From: Paracoccus shandongensis
GTDB lineage: Bacteria > Pseudomonadota > Alphaproteobacteria > Rhodobacterales > Rhodobacteraceae
Assembly (NCBI RefSeq): GCF_017315735.1
Contig: NZ_JAFLRK010000013.1
Location: 1-64,000, forward strand
Reading direction: 5' to 3'
DNA: 64,000 bases
Part shown: positions 34,922 through 43,304 of the stretch, piece by piece
How the letters are laid out: each line of letters starts with the position of its first letter
Numbering within the stretch: position 1 is the first letter of the stretch
Program-made: the position numbers and the translations under genes
The notes under the pieces: generated by a model
Seen by the model: the letters and a program-made list of their open reading frames with translations, nothing else
Database searches by the model: none
What the model was told of the DNA's origin: nothing

Positions 34922-35592
34922 CGCGCATGGGCCCGCGCGAACCGCGCCTCCAGCCAGCCGGTCAGGCGCACCATCGGCCACAGGATCGCCACATAGATCA
35001 GCGCCGCGCCCAGCAGCGGCGTGGGGTTGGCGAACAGCGCCTGCGCATCGGTCGCCTGCTTCAGCAGGTCGGACATGGCGACCACGGATGCCAGCGAGGT
35101 GTCCTTGATGATCGACACGCAGTTCGACGCGTGGGGCGGGATCACGATGCGCATGGCCTGCGGCAGGATCACCTTGTGCATCATCCGCCAGAAGCCCAGG
35201 CCAAGGGCGGCGGACGCCTCGAACTGGCCCTTGGGGACGGCCTGGATGCCCGCGCGCATCACCTCGGCCGTGTAGGCGCCAAGGACCAGCGACAGGGCGA
35301 TGGCGGCGGCGGCAAAGGACGACAGCACCACGCCCGCGAAGGGCAGCGCGTAATAGATCAGGATCAGCACCACCAGCACCGGCATGGCGCGCATCACGTC
35401 GATATAGCCCACGGCCAGCAACCGCAGCGGCCGGGCCGCGAACAGCCGCGTCATGGCCAGGCCCAGGCCAAGCGCGGTGCCCGCGACGATCGCCACCGCC
35501 CCCAGCAGCAGCGTCATCCCAAGCCCGCGCAGCAGGATCGGGAAGGCGCGCGCCAGCACGTCGAGATTGAAGAAGATATCAAGCGCGTTCAT
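34918..35592 (-). CDS. Polar amino acid ABC transporter permease
   Basis: The 224-residue membrane protein has about five hydrophobic helices and the HisM/GlnP-type coupling motif EVMRAGIQAVPKGQFEAS. Amino acid importers of this class also need a binding protein and an ATPase. Upstream in the same direction lies only a truncated binding-protein gene, and no ATPase gene is adjacent, so it may lack partners unless they are supplied elsewhere. The reading frame itself is intact. Confidence 0.85.
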   Translation of the reverse strand: MNALDIFFNLDVLARAFPILLRGLGMTLLLGAVAIVAGTALGLGLAMTRLFAARPLRLLAVGYIDVMRAMPVLVVLILIYYALPFAGVVLSSFAAAAIALSLVLGAYTAEVMRAGIQAVPKGQFEASAALGLGFWRMMHKVILPQAMRIVIPPHASNCVSIIKDTSLASVVAMSDLLKQATDAQALFANPTPLLGAALIYVAILWPMVRLTGWLEARFARAHAR

Positions 35593-35618
35593 CGGGTCGG
35601 TGCCGGATCAGCCGGGCG

Positions 35619-36203
35619 TCACCGCGCCGCCGTGGGGATCGGCATCGGCGTCACGGTGAAGCTGTCCGGGGCAGGGGCCACGCCCAGCCATTTTTCATGC
35701 AGCGCGGCCATGGTGCCGTCGGTCTTCATCTCCGAGATGGCCGCGTTCACCTGCTCCAGCTTTTCCGACCCCTTCGGCATCATCATGGCGAACTGCTCGC
35801 CCGTGACGACCTCGGCCCCGACCTTCAGGCCCTGCATCTGCGTGAAGGCATAGCGCATCCCCACGATGTCGTTCACCGCCGCGTCGATGCGGCCGTTCTG
35901 CAGATCGGTCAGCATGTTGGCGGTGCTGTCATAGCTTTTCACGCCCGCATAGCCCAGGGTCGCCTGGTTGTCGCGCAGCCAGCCTTCGCCAAAGGACGTG
36001 GCGACGGTGCCGACGGTCTTGTCCTTCAACCCCTCGGGGCCGGTCAGGTCCGAATCCTGCCGCACGCCGATGCCGAGCGCGCCCTGGAAATAGGGCTGCG
36101 TGAAGGACTGGCTTTCCAGCCGTTCGTCGGTGACCGTCAGGGACGAAATCACGATATCCGCCCGGCGCGAGGCCGTCGCCACGAACAGCGCCTTGAAGTC
36201 CAT
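35619..36203 (-). pseudogene. Amino acid ABC transporter substrate-binding protein, N-terminally truncated
   Basis: The first available ATG (36203) gives MDFKALFVATASRRADIVIS, which aligns with an internal position about 80-90 residues into normal family members. Signal peptide and first lobe are absent. The rest (SQSFTQPYFQGALGIGV, TVGTVATSFGEGWL, and a C-terminal ALHEKWLGVAP) is well preserved. Upstream of the ATG the sequence becomes AT-rich regulatory DNA, so a deletion probably joined promoter and gene body. Without export it should be non-functional. Confidence 0.75.
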
Positions 36204-36260
36204 GCCGCCTTGGGGGGAAGGTTGACATATTCCCGCAACTGTTCAAAAATTATTTTGGGT

Positions 36261-36282
36261 TCAAAATGATTTTTGATCAAAA
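36261..36282. promoter_or_regulatory. Overlapping palindromes incl. TTTTGATCAAAA (site 3) before MarR gene
   Basis: TCAAAA-TGAT-TTTTGA (36261-36276) and the perfect TTTTGATCAAAA (36271-36282) overlap in the AT-rich gap between the truncated binding-protein gene and the MarR gene. A related direct copy TTCAAAAATTATTTT lies just left at 36242. The first may serve the MarR protein and the second matches the TTTGATCAAA sites at 23509 and 30823. Both assignments are inferred. Confidence 0.5.
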
Positions 36283-36314
36283 TTTGTGGGACAGCTTATC
36301 AGAGGGGCAGGCAG

Positions 36315-36797
36315 GTGGAACCGGAACAGATGGATACGGCCCTTTACGCGCAGGGCGACACGGGCGCCGCGCGCCAGCGCCTGCGGCTGTGGCTGCAGAT
36401 GCTGAAGGCCGTGCGCCATGTGGAAAACGACCTGCGAGAGCGGTTGCGCCAGGGATACGACATGACCCTGCCGCGTTTCGACGTGCTGGCCGCGCTGCTG
36501 GCCGCGCCGGACGGGTTGCGCATGACGGAACTGTCGCAGCAGTTGATGGTGTCGAACGGCAATGTCACCGGGATCGTGGACCGGCTGGTCGCCGACGGGC
36601 TGGCCGAACGCGAGACGATGGAAAGCGACCGCCGCGCCTTCCGGGTCCGCATCACTGACACGGGCGCGACCCTGATGCGCGAGATGACGGCGCGCCACCT
36701 GGAATGGATCGACGAACTGTTGGCCGATGTGACCGAGGCGGACGCGGCGCGCGGCATCTCGATCATGCTGGATATTCGCCACAAGGCGCATCGGTAA
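36315..36797 (+). CDS. MarR-family transcriptional regulator
   Basis: The 160-residue protein has a winged-helix MarR core: MTLPRFDVLAALLAAPDG, LSQQLMVSNGNVTGIVDRLVADGLAER and the wing ESDRRAFRVRIT. The GTG at 36315 is preceded by AGAGGGGCAGGCAG; an ATG five codons on is the alternative. It is followed by a terminator and by the convergent aminobenzoyl-CoA-type operon, which it may control. Related MarR proteins respond to aromatic acyl-CoA thioesters. Confidence 0.85.
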   Translation: MEPEQMDTALYAQGDTGAARQRLRLWLQMLKAVRHVENDLRERLRQGYDMTLPRFDVLAALLAAPDGLRMTELSQQLMVSNGNVTGIVDRLVADGLAERETMESDRRAFRVRITDTGATLMREMTARHLEWIDELLADVTEADAARGISIMLDIRHKAHR

Positions 36798-36798
36798 G

Positions 36799-36823
36799 GG
36801 CCCGCCGCTGACGGCGGGCCTTT
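36799..36823. terminator. Hairpin terminator between convergent MarR and SDR genes
   Basis: GGCCCGCCG-CTGA-CGGCGGGCC forms a 9-bp stem followed by TTT on the plus strand. On the minus strand it ends the SDR operon four bases after its stop codon. The short U-run makes it a moderate intrinsic terminator, possibly working in both directions. Confidence 0.65.
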
Positions 36824-36826
36824 GCG

Positions 36827-37615
36827 TCACAGGATCCCTGTCTCGCGGGCGACGCGGCGATAGGCGGCGCCTGCGGTGAAGCCGCCGTCGATCACGAAAT
36901 CCTCGCCTGTGATGAAGGCGGATGCCTCGGAGGCCAGGAACAGCACCAGTTGCGCGACCTCGTCGGCCTCGCCCGCCCGCGCCATGGGGGTGATGCCGAT
37001 CATCGGCCCCAGATGGGGCGAGTTGCGGTTCAGATCCGTCACGATCAGGCCGGGGCAGATGGCGTTCACGCGGATGCCGCTTTCGGCATATTCCATCGCC
37101 GCCGTCCGCGTCAGCCCGCGCAGCGCCCATTTGCTGGCCGTATAGGCCGGGTCGTAATGCCCCGAGAACGCGCTGTTCGACGAGATGTTGACGATGCTGC
37201 CCCCTTGGCGCATCGCCGGGGCGGCGGCGCGGATGCCCAGAAAGGCGCCGGTCAGGTTCACGTCGATCACGCGGCGCCATTCGTCGGGCGTCATGTCGCG
37301 GATGATCTTGCGGTTGATGATGCCCGCGTTGTTCACCAGCACGTCCAGCCGCCCGGTCCAGTCCAGCGCCGTCTTGACCGCGCCGTCCCAGGCCTCGGCC
37401 TCCGTCACGTCCAGGCGCAGGAAGCGGGCCTTGTCGCCCAGGCGTTCGGCCTGGGCCTCGCCCTCGGCCTCCAGCACGTCGCAGATCAGGACATGGGCGC
37501 CTGCGGCCACCAGCAGTTCGGCGTGGGCGGCGCCCTGGCCGCGGCCGCCGCCGGTGACGATGGCGGTCTTGCCGGAGAGATCCGACATGGCCCGCAGTTT
37601 CTCTTGCGCGTTCAT
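36827..37615 (-). CDS. SDR family oxidoreductase
   Basis: The 262-residue protein has the NAD(P)-binding TGGGRGQGAAHA near residue 20, NNAG near 95, and the catalytic YTASK with an upstream serine in SSNSAFSGHYDPAY. The C-terminal EDFVIDGGFTAG is typical. The ATG at 37615 overlaps the FAH-hydrolase stop (ATGA), making it the last gene of the operon running from 42696. It probably oxidises a hydroxyacyl intermediate of the aromatic pathway; the substrate is not known. Confidence 0.9.
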   Translation of the reverse strand: MNAQEKLRAMSDLSGKTAIVTGGGRGQGAAHAELLVAAGAHVLICDVLEAEGEAQAERLGDKARFLRLDVTEAEAWDGAVKTALDWTGRLDVLVNNAGIINRKIIRDMTPDEWRRVIDVNLTGAFLGIRAAAPAMRQGGSIVNISSNSAFSGHYDPAYTASKWALRGLTRTAAMEYAESGIRVNAICPGLIVTDLNRNSPHLGPMIGITPMARAGEADEVAQLVLFLASEASAFITGEDFVIDGGFTAGAAYRRVARETGIL

Positions 37616-38451
37616 GCCTGCACCATCCGCTGACGTTGCTGCCCAAGGCCCGCCGCGCCCAGGGTGACGACCTGGCCTTCGCGCAGGAAGGTGGGCGGCG
37701 TCATGCCGAGGCCCACGCCCGGCGGCGTGCCGGTGGCGATGATGTCGCCGGGCAGCAGCGTCATGAACTGGCTGATATAGCTGACCAGATGCGCCACGCC
37801 AAAGATCATCGTGCGCGTGTTGCCGGTCTGGCGGCGCTGGCCGTCCACGTCCAGCCACAGGTCGATGGCCTGGACATCCGCGATCTCGTCCCTGGTGACC
37901 AGCCAGGGGCCGATCGGGCCGAAGGTGTCGTGGCTTTTCCCCTTGGTCCACTGCCCGCCGCGTTCGGACTGGAAGCGGCGTTCGCTGACATCGTTGACCA
38001 GCAGATAGCCCGCGACATGATCCAGCGCCCGCGCTTCATCGACGTATTTCGCGCGGGTGCCGATGACGATGCCAAGTTCGACCTCCCAATCGGTGCGGTC
38101 CGAGCCGCGCGGGATTTCCACGTCGTCGTTCGGCCCGCAGATGGCGCTGACGGCCTTGGCGAACAGCACGGGTTCCGCCGGGGGCTCCTTGCCGGTCTCG
38201 CGCGCGTGGTCGGCATAGTTGAGACCGACGCAGAGGAACTTGCCCACCCCCGCGACCGGCGGGCCAAGGCGTTCCGGCCGGACCAGCGGCAGATCGGCAG
38301 GGTCCAGCGCGGCGAGGCGGGCCAGCCCCTCGGGCGACAGGGCAGCGCCCGCGATGTCGACGACGTGGGCCGACAGGTCGCGGACTCCGCCATCCGCATC
38401 CAGCAGGCCGGGCTTTTCGGCGCCGGGGGCGCCGTAGCGAAGAAGTTTCAT
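37612..38451 (-). CDS. Fumarylacetoacetate hydrolase family protein
   Basis: The 279-residue protein has the FAH core: FLCVGLNYADHARETG, then FAKAVSAICGPNDDVEIP and DWEVELGIVIGTRA with metal-binding acidic residues, and DIIATGTPPGVG. Members hydrolyse or decarboxylate beta-diketones from aromatic ring cleavage. A short N-terminal domain (about 70 residues) is present as in hydroxyheptadienedioate isomerase and ureidoglycolate lyase relatives. It fits a late step in degradation of the compound processed by the upstream monooxygenase. Confidence 0.88.
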   Translation of the reverse strand: MKLLRYGAPGAEKPGLLDADGGVRDLSAHVVDIAGAALSPEGLARLAALDPADLPLVRPERLGPPVAGVGKFLCVGLNYADHARETGKEPPAEPVLFAKAVSAICGPNDDVEIPRGSDRTDWEVELGIVIGTRAKYVDEARALDHVAGYLLVNDVSERRFQSERGGQWTKGKSHDTFGPIGPWLVTRDEIADVQAIDLWLDVDGQRRQTGNTRTMIFGVAHLVSYISQFMTLLPGDIIATGTPPGVGLGMTPPTFLREGQVVTLGAAGLGQQRQRMVQA

Positions 38452-38460
38452 GATCGGTCC

Positions 38461-38883
38461 TTACGCGCGGCGATAGCCCTGAAGCTGGCTGTCCGGCACG
38501 TCGTCGAAGTTCGTGACCAGGTTGTCGGGCGTGCGGCAGGTCAGCCAGACCAGCTCGTCGGTGGTGCTCATGTTCACCTCGACATGCTTCATGAAGGGCG
38601 GCACGAAGACGAAATCGCCTTCATACATGTCCACGAATTCCTGGTAATCCTCGCCGAAATAGATGCGGCCGTGGCCTTTCAGGACATAGCCGCCGGTCTC
38701 GCAATGCTCGTGGTGATGCGGGGGCGAGCGGTGGCCGGGTTCGTTGGAAACCCGCCCGAACCAGATTTTCGTGGCAGGCGTGTGCTGCGGGCTGACGCCC
38801 GACTTGCGCACGCAATCGCCCGACTGGGCGGTCTGTTCGCCAAGCTCGCCTGCGCGGGTGACGACGGGGACGACCTTTTCCAT
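38461..38883 (-). CDS. Small cupin-domain protein
   Basis: A 140-residue single-cupin protein with both conserved motifs: GHRSPPHHHEHCETGGYVLKG and FVPPFMKHVEVNMS, cited by key blocks HHHEHCE and KHVE, which provide a metal site. An AAGGAGGAGAAAAC ribosome binding site precedes the ATG at 38883. It could be a small ring-cleavage dioxygenase or an isomerase in the pathway. It is much shorter than gentisate dioxygenase (~350 residues), so I do not assign that activity. Confidence 0.8.
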   Translation of the reverse strand: MEKVVPVVTRAGELGEQTAQSGDCVRKSGVSPQHTPATKIWFGRVSNEPGHRSPPHHHEHCETGGYVLKGHGRIYFGEDYQEFVDMYEGDFVFVPPFMKHVEVNMSTTDELVWLTCRTPDNLVTNFDDVPDSQLQGYRRA

Positions 38884-38908
38884 GTTTTCTCCTCCTTGGT
38901 TGTGAATG

Positions 38909-39283
38909 TCAGGCGGCCAGCGCGCGGGGACTGCCCGCGTCGTCGACGGCCGCCATGATGAAGCGTGCCGTGGCAATGGGGGTGCGCGCGCCGTCCGGGT
39001 CCGCGATGCCCGCCAGCTCCAGCGTGAACGAGGTTCGGCCCCGTCCCGCTTCGCGCGCAAAGACGGCGAAGTCCGACCCCACGGTCAGGGGCGCGTGGAA
39101 CACCATCTCCTGCACGGCGCGGATCAGGCAGGCGCCCGCCACGGCGCGCCCGGCGCGGCCTGCGGCATGGTCGAACTGTCCCATGATCCAGCCGCCAAAG
39201 ACGGTGTGGCCTGTCGCCGCGTCGGCGGGGCGGGCGACGGTCAGGATGACCGGGCGGTCGTCGGATGCAGGCCAGTCAGTCAT
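38909..39283 (-). CDS. Acyl-CoA thioesterase (hotdog fold, YbgC/YciA type)
   Basis: The 124-residue protein has the hotdog domain of acyl-CoA thioesterases: GHTVFGGWIMGQFDHAAG near residue 25 with the family's glycine-rich turn and aspartate, and a long beta strand EMVFHAPLTVGSDFAVF. Its start overlaps the RidA stop by 8 bp. It may release the free acid from a CoA thioester produced in this operon. Confidence 0.78.
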   Translation of the reverse strand: MTDWPASDDRPVILTVARPADAATGHTVFGGWIMGQFDHAAGRAGRAVAGACLIRAVQEMVFHAPLTVGSDFAVFAREAGRGRTSFTLELAGIADPDGARTPIATARFIMAAVDDAGSPRALAA

Positions 39284-39704
39284 GGGGGATCACCGCCGTC
39301 GCCTCGATCTCGATTTTGGCGGCGTCCTCCATCAGGGCCACGACCTGCACCACGGCCATGGCCGGGAAATGGCGGCCGATCACGCGGCGATAGGCGGCGC
39401 CGATCTGCTTGAGGTTCGACAGGTATTCCGCCTTGTCGGTGATGTACCAGGTCAGGCGCACCAGATGTTCAGGCCGCGCGCCCGCCGTGTCCAAGACGGC
39501 CACGATGTTTCGCAGCGTCTGCTCGAACTGGCCCACCAGATCCATATGCTCGAACTGCTGCTGGCCGTTCCAGCCGATCAGCCCGCCGGTATAGACGACC
39601 TTGCCTTCGGCCAGCACGCCGTTCGCATAGCCTTTGGCCTGCACCCAGCCTTCGGGGTTCAGGAAGGAATGCGGAGAGGTGGGGGGATTTTGCAGGTTCA
39701 TCAT
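39276..39704 (-). CDS. RidA family protein (reactive enamine/imine deaminase-like)
   Basis: The 142-residue protein shows the RidA fold features KVVYTGGLIGWN, a long helix QFEQTLRNIVAVLDTAGARPEHLVRLTWYITD (key block HLVRLTWYITD) and a C-terminal KIEIEATAVIP. RidA-type enzymes hydrolyse 2-enamines and imines. A product of the amino-aromatic monooxygenase/reductase would be an enamine, so deamination of that intermediate is plausible. The ATG at 39704 overlaps the SDR stop. Confidence 0.87.
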   Translation of the reverse strand: MMNLQNPPTSPHSFLNPEGWVQAKGYANGVLAEGKVVYTGGLIGWNGQQQFEHMDLVGQFEQTLRNIVAVLDTAGARPEHLVRLTWYITDKAEYLSNLKQIGAAYRRVIGRHFPAMAVVQVVALMEDAAKIEIEATAVIPHD

Positions 39705-40423
39705 GTTTCTCCGCCAGAGATGGAAATTGCCTGGCCCGTGACCATCGCCGATCCGGGCGCGCAGAGCCACAGCACCGCCTCGGCCACGTCTTCGGGGGGG
39801 ACCAGGCGGTTCATGGGATTGGTCGCGGCCAGCGAGGCACGGGCTTCATCGGGGCTGCGCCCGGTCTTGGCGACGATGGTGTCGATGGACCGCTGCGTCA
39901 TCTCGGTGTCCAGAAAGCCGGGGCAGATCGCGTTGACGGTGATGCCCTTGCGCGCCACCTCCAGCGCCGCTGACCGGACGAGGCCCAGGACGCCGTGCTT
40001 GGCCGCCGCATAGGGCGCGACATAGGCGTAGCCCTTGAGGCTCGCGGTCGAGGCGATGGCGATCACCCGGCCCCAATCGCCCCCCATGGTCCGCAAGGCT
40101 TCGCGGATGGTCAGGAAGCTGCCGGTCAGGTTCACGTCGATCATGGCGCGGAACTGGTCCAGCGTGGTGCGGGCCAGGGGCGCGCTGTCGGACGCCCCGG
40201 CATTCGCCACCACGATGTCGAAGGGGCCGGTGGCGAACAGCGCCTGCACGGCGGATTCGTCCGTGATGTCGCAGACCTGCGCGCGGATGCCGGGGGGCGG
40301 GTCGATGGGACGGCGGCCGCAGACGGTGACCTCGGCCCCCGCATCCGCCAGCCTGCGCGCGATGACCGCGCCCACGCCGGATCCGCCGCCCGTGACCAGC
40401 ACCCTGCGCCCCGCCAGCGTCAT
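39701..40423 (-). CDS. SDR family oxidoreductase
   Basis: The 240-residue protein has [19 protein letters not shown] near residue 11, VVANAG near 74, and the active-site YAAAKHG preceded by a serine in [15 protein letters not shown]-terminal [12 protein letters not shown] is usual for the family. It overlaps its neighbours by 4 bp on both sides. In this operon it may act as a 3-hydroxyacyl-CoA dehydrogenase on the ring-opened or reduced product. Confidence 0.9.
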   Translation of the reverse strand: MTLAGRRVLVTGGGSGVGAVIARRLADAGAEVTVCGRRPIDPPPGIRAQVCDITDESAVQALFATGPFDIVVANAGASDSAPLARTTLDQFRAMIDVNLTGSFLTIREALRTMGGDWGRVIAIASTASLKGYAYVAPYAAAKHGVLGLVRSAALEVARKGITVNAICPGFLDTEMTQRSIDTIVAKTGRSPDEARASLAATNPMNRLVPPEDVAEAVLWLCAPGSAMVTGQAISISGGET

Positions 40424-42696
40424 GCCACCGCCCTTGCGCGTTCGGTCAGCGTGTTGGCCTGCCGCCGCCCGCCTTCATAGGGCGCGGGCCAGGCCTGTTC
40501 GGTATCGCCCAGTTCCACCGCCGCGTGCAGCGTCCAATAGGGGTCGGCCAGATGCGGGCGGGCCAGCAGCACCAGATCCACGCGCCCTGCCATCAGGATG
40601 GAATTGACGTGATCGGGTTCATAGATGTTGCCCGCGACCAGCGTGGGCACGCCCAGGTCGTTGCGGATGCGGTCGCTGAAGGGCGCCTGGAACATGCGGC
40701 CATAGACCGGCTGTTCCGCCTTGTCCGTCTGGCCCGAGGACACGTTGATCGCATCGGCCCCTGCATCGTGGAAGGCGCGGGCGACCTGCACGGCATCAGC
40801 GGGCGTCACGCCGCCATCCACCCAGTCATGGGCCGAGATGCGCACCGTCATCGGCTTGCCCTGCGGCCAGGCGGCGCGCATGGCGGCAAAGACCTCCAGC
40901 GGGAAGCGCAGGCGGTTTTCCAGGCTGCCGCCGTATTCGTCCGTCCGCCGGTTCGTGACGGGCGAGATGAACGAGGCCAGCAGATAGCCGTGCGCCGCGT
41001 GCATTTCCACCATGTCGAAGCCCGCGCGGTCGGCGGTTTCCACGGCGGCCACGAACTGCGCCTTGACGGCGTCCATGTCGGCGCGGTCCATGGCCTTCGG
41101 CGTCTGGCTTTCCGGCAGATAGGGCAGGGCCGATGCCGCCATCAGCGGCCAGTTCCCCTCGGTCAGCGGCTTGTCGATCCCTTCCCAGGCCAGCCGGGTC
41201 GATCCCTTGCGCCCCGCATGGCCGATCTGGGCGCAGATCTTCGCATCCGTTTCGGCATGGACGAAATCGGTCAGGCGGCGCCACGCGGCTTCCTGGTCCG
41301 GGCCGATGCAGGGGCAGCCCGGCGTGATCCGGCCTTCCGGCGAAACACACAGCATTTCCGTGAAGACCAGCCCGGCGCCGCCCTTGGCGCGTTCGGCGTA
41401 ATGGACGAAATGCCAGTCGGTCGGGTGGCCGTCCTTCGCCTTGTACTGCGCCATGGGCGAGACGACGACGCGGTTCGTCAGCCGCATGTCGCGCAACTGG
41501 AAGGGCGCGAACATCGGGCGGCGGGTGGACTGGCTGCCCGCCTTGGCCTGGAACCAGGCCTCGGCCCCGGCCAACCATTCGGGATCGCGCAGGCGCAGGT
41601 TTTCATGCCCGATCCGCTGGCTGCGGGTCAGCAGGGAATAGGTGAACTGGGTCAGGTCCAGGTCCAGATACCGCTCGACCTCCTCGAACCACTCGGTCGA
41701 GTTGCGCGCGGCCGAGGTGACGCGCAGCACCTGCAACTGTCGTTCGGCCTGGTAATCGGCCAGCGCCCGGTCCAGCGGCTTGCCCGCGTTCAGCTCATCC
41801 GCCAGGGCGATGGCGCTTTCCATGCCCAGCTTGGTGCCCGAGCCGATCGAGAAATGCGCGGTGGCCGAGGCATCGCCCAAGAGCACCACATTGTCGAAAT
41901 ACCAGTTCTCGCAGGTGACGCGCGGAAAGCGGATCCAGGCAGAGCCGCGGATGTGGTTGGCGTTCGACATCAGGCTGTGGCCGCCCAGGTGGCGGGCGAA
42001 GATACGCTCGCACAGCGCCATGCTGTCGGCCTGGGACAGGTTGGCGAAGCCGAAGGCGTCAAACGTCTCGGGCCCGCATTCGACGATGAAGGTCGCGGTG
42101 TCGGCGTCGAACTGATAGGCGTGGGCCCAGATCCAGCCGTGTTCGGTCTTTTCGAAGATGAAGGTGAAGGCGTCGTCGAATTTCTGCCGGGTGCCCAGCC
42201 AGACGAAATGGTTGCGCCGCATGTCTATCTGCGCGCCGAAGCGGTCGGCATAGGTCTGGCGCGTGCGCGAGTTCAGCCCATCGGCGGCCACCACCAGATC
42301 GTGCGAGGCCCGCAGCGCCTCGATGGCCGCCTGGTCCAGATCCGTCTGGAAGCGCAGTTCCACCCCAAGGTCGCGGGCGCGCTGTTGCAGAAGCAGCAGC
42401 AGCTTCATTCGCCCGATCCCCGCGAAGCCGTGCCCGCCCGAGGTCATGCTTTCCTCGCCCCGCACGACCTTCACGTCGTCCCAATAGGCGAAGCTGTCGC
42501 GGATCATCGTTTCGCTGACGGGATCGTTGCCGGCGAAGTTGTTCATCGTCTCGTCCGACAGCACCACGCCCCAGCCGAAGGTGTCGTCGGGCCGGTTGCG
42601 TTCATAGATGGTGATGTCGTGGCTGGCATCCCGCAGCTTCATCGAGATGGCGAAGTAAAGGCCGGCAGGGCCAGCCCCAAGAACGGCGATCTTCAT
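40420..42696 (-). CDS. Bifunctional FAD monooxygenase/OYE reductase (2-aminobenzoyl-CoA or salicylyl-CoA 5-hydroxylase type)
   Basis: The 758-residue protein fuses two domains. Residues 1-~385 are a flavin monooxygenase with the FAD motif [25 protein letters not shown] near 135 and [16 protein letters not shown] near 270. Residues ~390-750 are an Old Yellow Enzyme TIM barrel ([39 protein letters not shown] cited by block HAAHGYLL, and [11 protein letters not shown]). This is the plan of 2-aminobenzoyl-CoA monooxygenase/reductase and salicylyl-CoA 5-hydroxylase relatives. The ATG at 42696 follows AAGGAAGCCTGGAC. No CoA ligase gene is nearby, so the exact substrate stays open. Confidence 0.88.
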   Translation of the reverse strand: MKIAVLGAGPAGLYFAISMKLRDASHDITIYERNRPDDTFGWGVVLSDETMNNFAGNDPVSETMIRDSFAYWDDVKVVRGEESMTSGGHGFAGIGRMKLLLLLQQRARDLGVELRFQTDLDQAAIEALRASHDLVVAADGLNSRTRQTYADRFGAQIDMRRNHFVWLGTRQKFDDAFTFIFEKTEHGWIWAHAYQFDADTATFIVECGPETFDAFGFANLSQADSMALCERIFARHLGGHSLMSNANHIRGSAWIRFPRVTCENWYFDNVVLLGDASATAHFSIGSGTKLGMESAIALADELNAGKPLDRALADYQAERQLQVLRVTSAARNSTEWFEEVERYLDLDLTQFTYSLLTRSQRIGHENLRLRDPEWLAGAEAWFQAKAGSQSTRRPMFAPFQLRDMRLTNRVVVSPMAQYKAKDGHPTDWHFVHYAERAKGGAGLVFTEMLCVSPEGRITPGCPCIGPDQEAAWRRLTDFVHAETDAKICAQIGHAGRKGSTRLAWEGIDKPLTEGNWPLMAASALPYLPESQTPKAMDRADMDAVKAQFVAAVETADRAGFDMVEMHAAHGYLLASFISPVTNRRTDEYGGSLENRLRFPLEVFAAMRAAWPQGKPMTVRISAHDWVDGGVTPADAVQVARAFHDAGADAINVSSGQTDKAEQPVYGRMFQAPFSDRIRNDLGVPTLVAGNIYEPDHVNSILMAGRVDLVLLARPHLADPYWTLHAAVELGDTEQAWPAPYEGGRRQANTLTERARAVA

Positions 42697-42741
42697 GTCC
42701 AGGCTTCCTTGTGTCGATGCGACCGGCGGCAAGTATTTTAG

Positions 42742-42755
42742 GTATGAAATTATAC
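42742..42755. promoter_or_regulatory. GTAT-N6-ATAC inverted repeat before monooxygenase operon
   Basis: This short AT-rich inverted repeat lies 46 bp upstream of the monooxygenase gene and overlaps a minus-strand TATAAT (42749-42754). A minus-strand TTGACA (42767-42772) is only 12 bp away, too close for a standard sigma-70 pair, so the operator reading is better supported. The MarR protein at 36315 is a candidate ligand. Confidence 0.35.
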
Positions 42756-42798
42756 TGCCCCGAGTCTGTCAAGATCATTCTTCGCAAGGTGGCGGTTG

Positions 42799-42826
42799 TT
42801 GACAGAAGATGCGGGGGCGATATGCT
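42799..42826 (+). promoter_or_regulatory. Sigma-70-like promoter for the thioesterase gene
   Basis: TTGACA (42799-42804), a 16-bp spacer and TATGCT (42821-42826) lie 58 bp upstream of the ATG at 42885. It is divergent from the monooxygenase operon and is the best -35/-10 pair I see in this spacer. Confidence 0.5.
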
Positions 42827-42884
42827 TCAAGCGTAAACCAAACGGCGCTTGCGAACGCCGCAGCCGCCCGCAAAGGACCGCCTC

Positions 42885-43304
42885 ATGCCCTTTACCCTTT
42901 CCAAGCCGCTGCGCTTTGGCGATTGCGACCTGACCGGGATCGCCTATCACCCGGCCTATCTGTCGATGCTGGTCGATGTGAACGAGGCGATGTTCGCGTC
43001 CTTCGGCGTCACCTGGAAGGAAATCATGTTCGAGCGCAAGCTGGGCCTGCCCACCTTGTCGATGAACATCCTGTTCACCAAGCCCGCCGTCTATGGCGAC
43101 GTGCTGACCTTCAACGTGCATGTGCGCAACGTGGGCCGGTCCTCGCTGGATCTGGAAACGGTGGTGACGGTCGGCCCGGACGTGATCTGGACCATCCGCC
43201 AGAAGATCGTCCTGACCTCGCTGGAAAACCACAAGTCCACGCCCTGGCCCGACGACATCCGCGCGGGGCTGGAGCGTTACCTGGAACCCGTCGCCGCCGA
43301 ATAG
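42885..43304 (+). CDS. 4-hydroxybenzoyl-CoA thioesterase-family protein
   Basis: The 139-residue hotdog protein carries the family motif RFGDCDLTGIAYHPAYLSML near residue 10, where an aspartate and adjacent tyrosine form the active site of 4HBT-type thioesterases. The ATG at 42885 follows AAAGGACCGCCTC; the frame to 42849 has no start signal. It is divergent from the monooxygenase operon, so an aryl-CoA substrate is likely. Its 3' end overlaps the convergent amidase gene by 28 bp. Confidence 0.87.
   Translation: MPFTLSKPLRFGDCDLTGIAYHPAYLSMLVDVNEAMFASFGVTWKEIMFERKLGLPTLSMNILFTKPAVYGDVLTFNVHVRNVGRSSLDLETVVTVGPDVIWTIRQKIVLTSLENHKSTPWPDDIRAGLERYLEPVAAE

Noticed and set aside
38461..38883. Gentisate 1,2-dioxygenase
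   Set aside because: The cupin is single and only 140 residues, while gentisate dioxygenases are bicupins of about 350 residues.
42749..42772. TTGACA/TATAAT promoter for the monooxygenase operon
   Set aside because: The two hexamers on the minus strand are only 12 bp apart, which does not fit a sigma-70 promoter.
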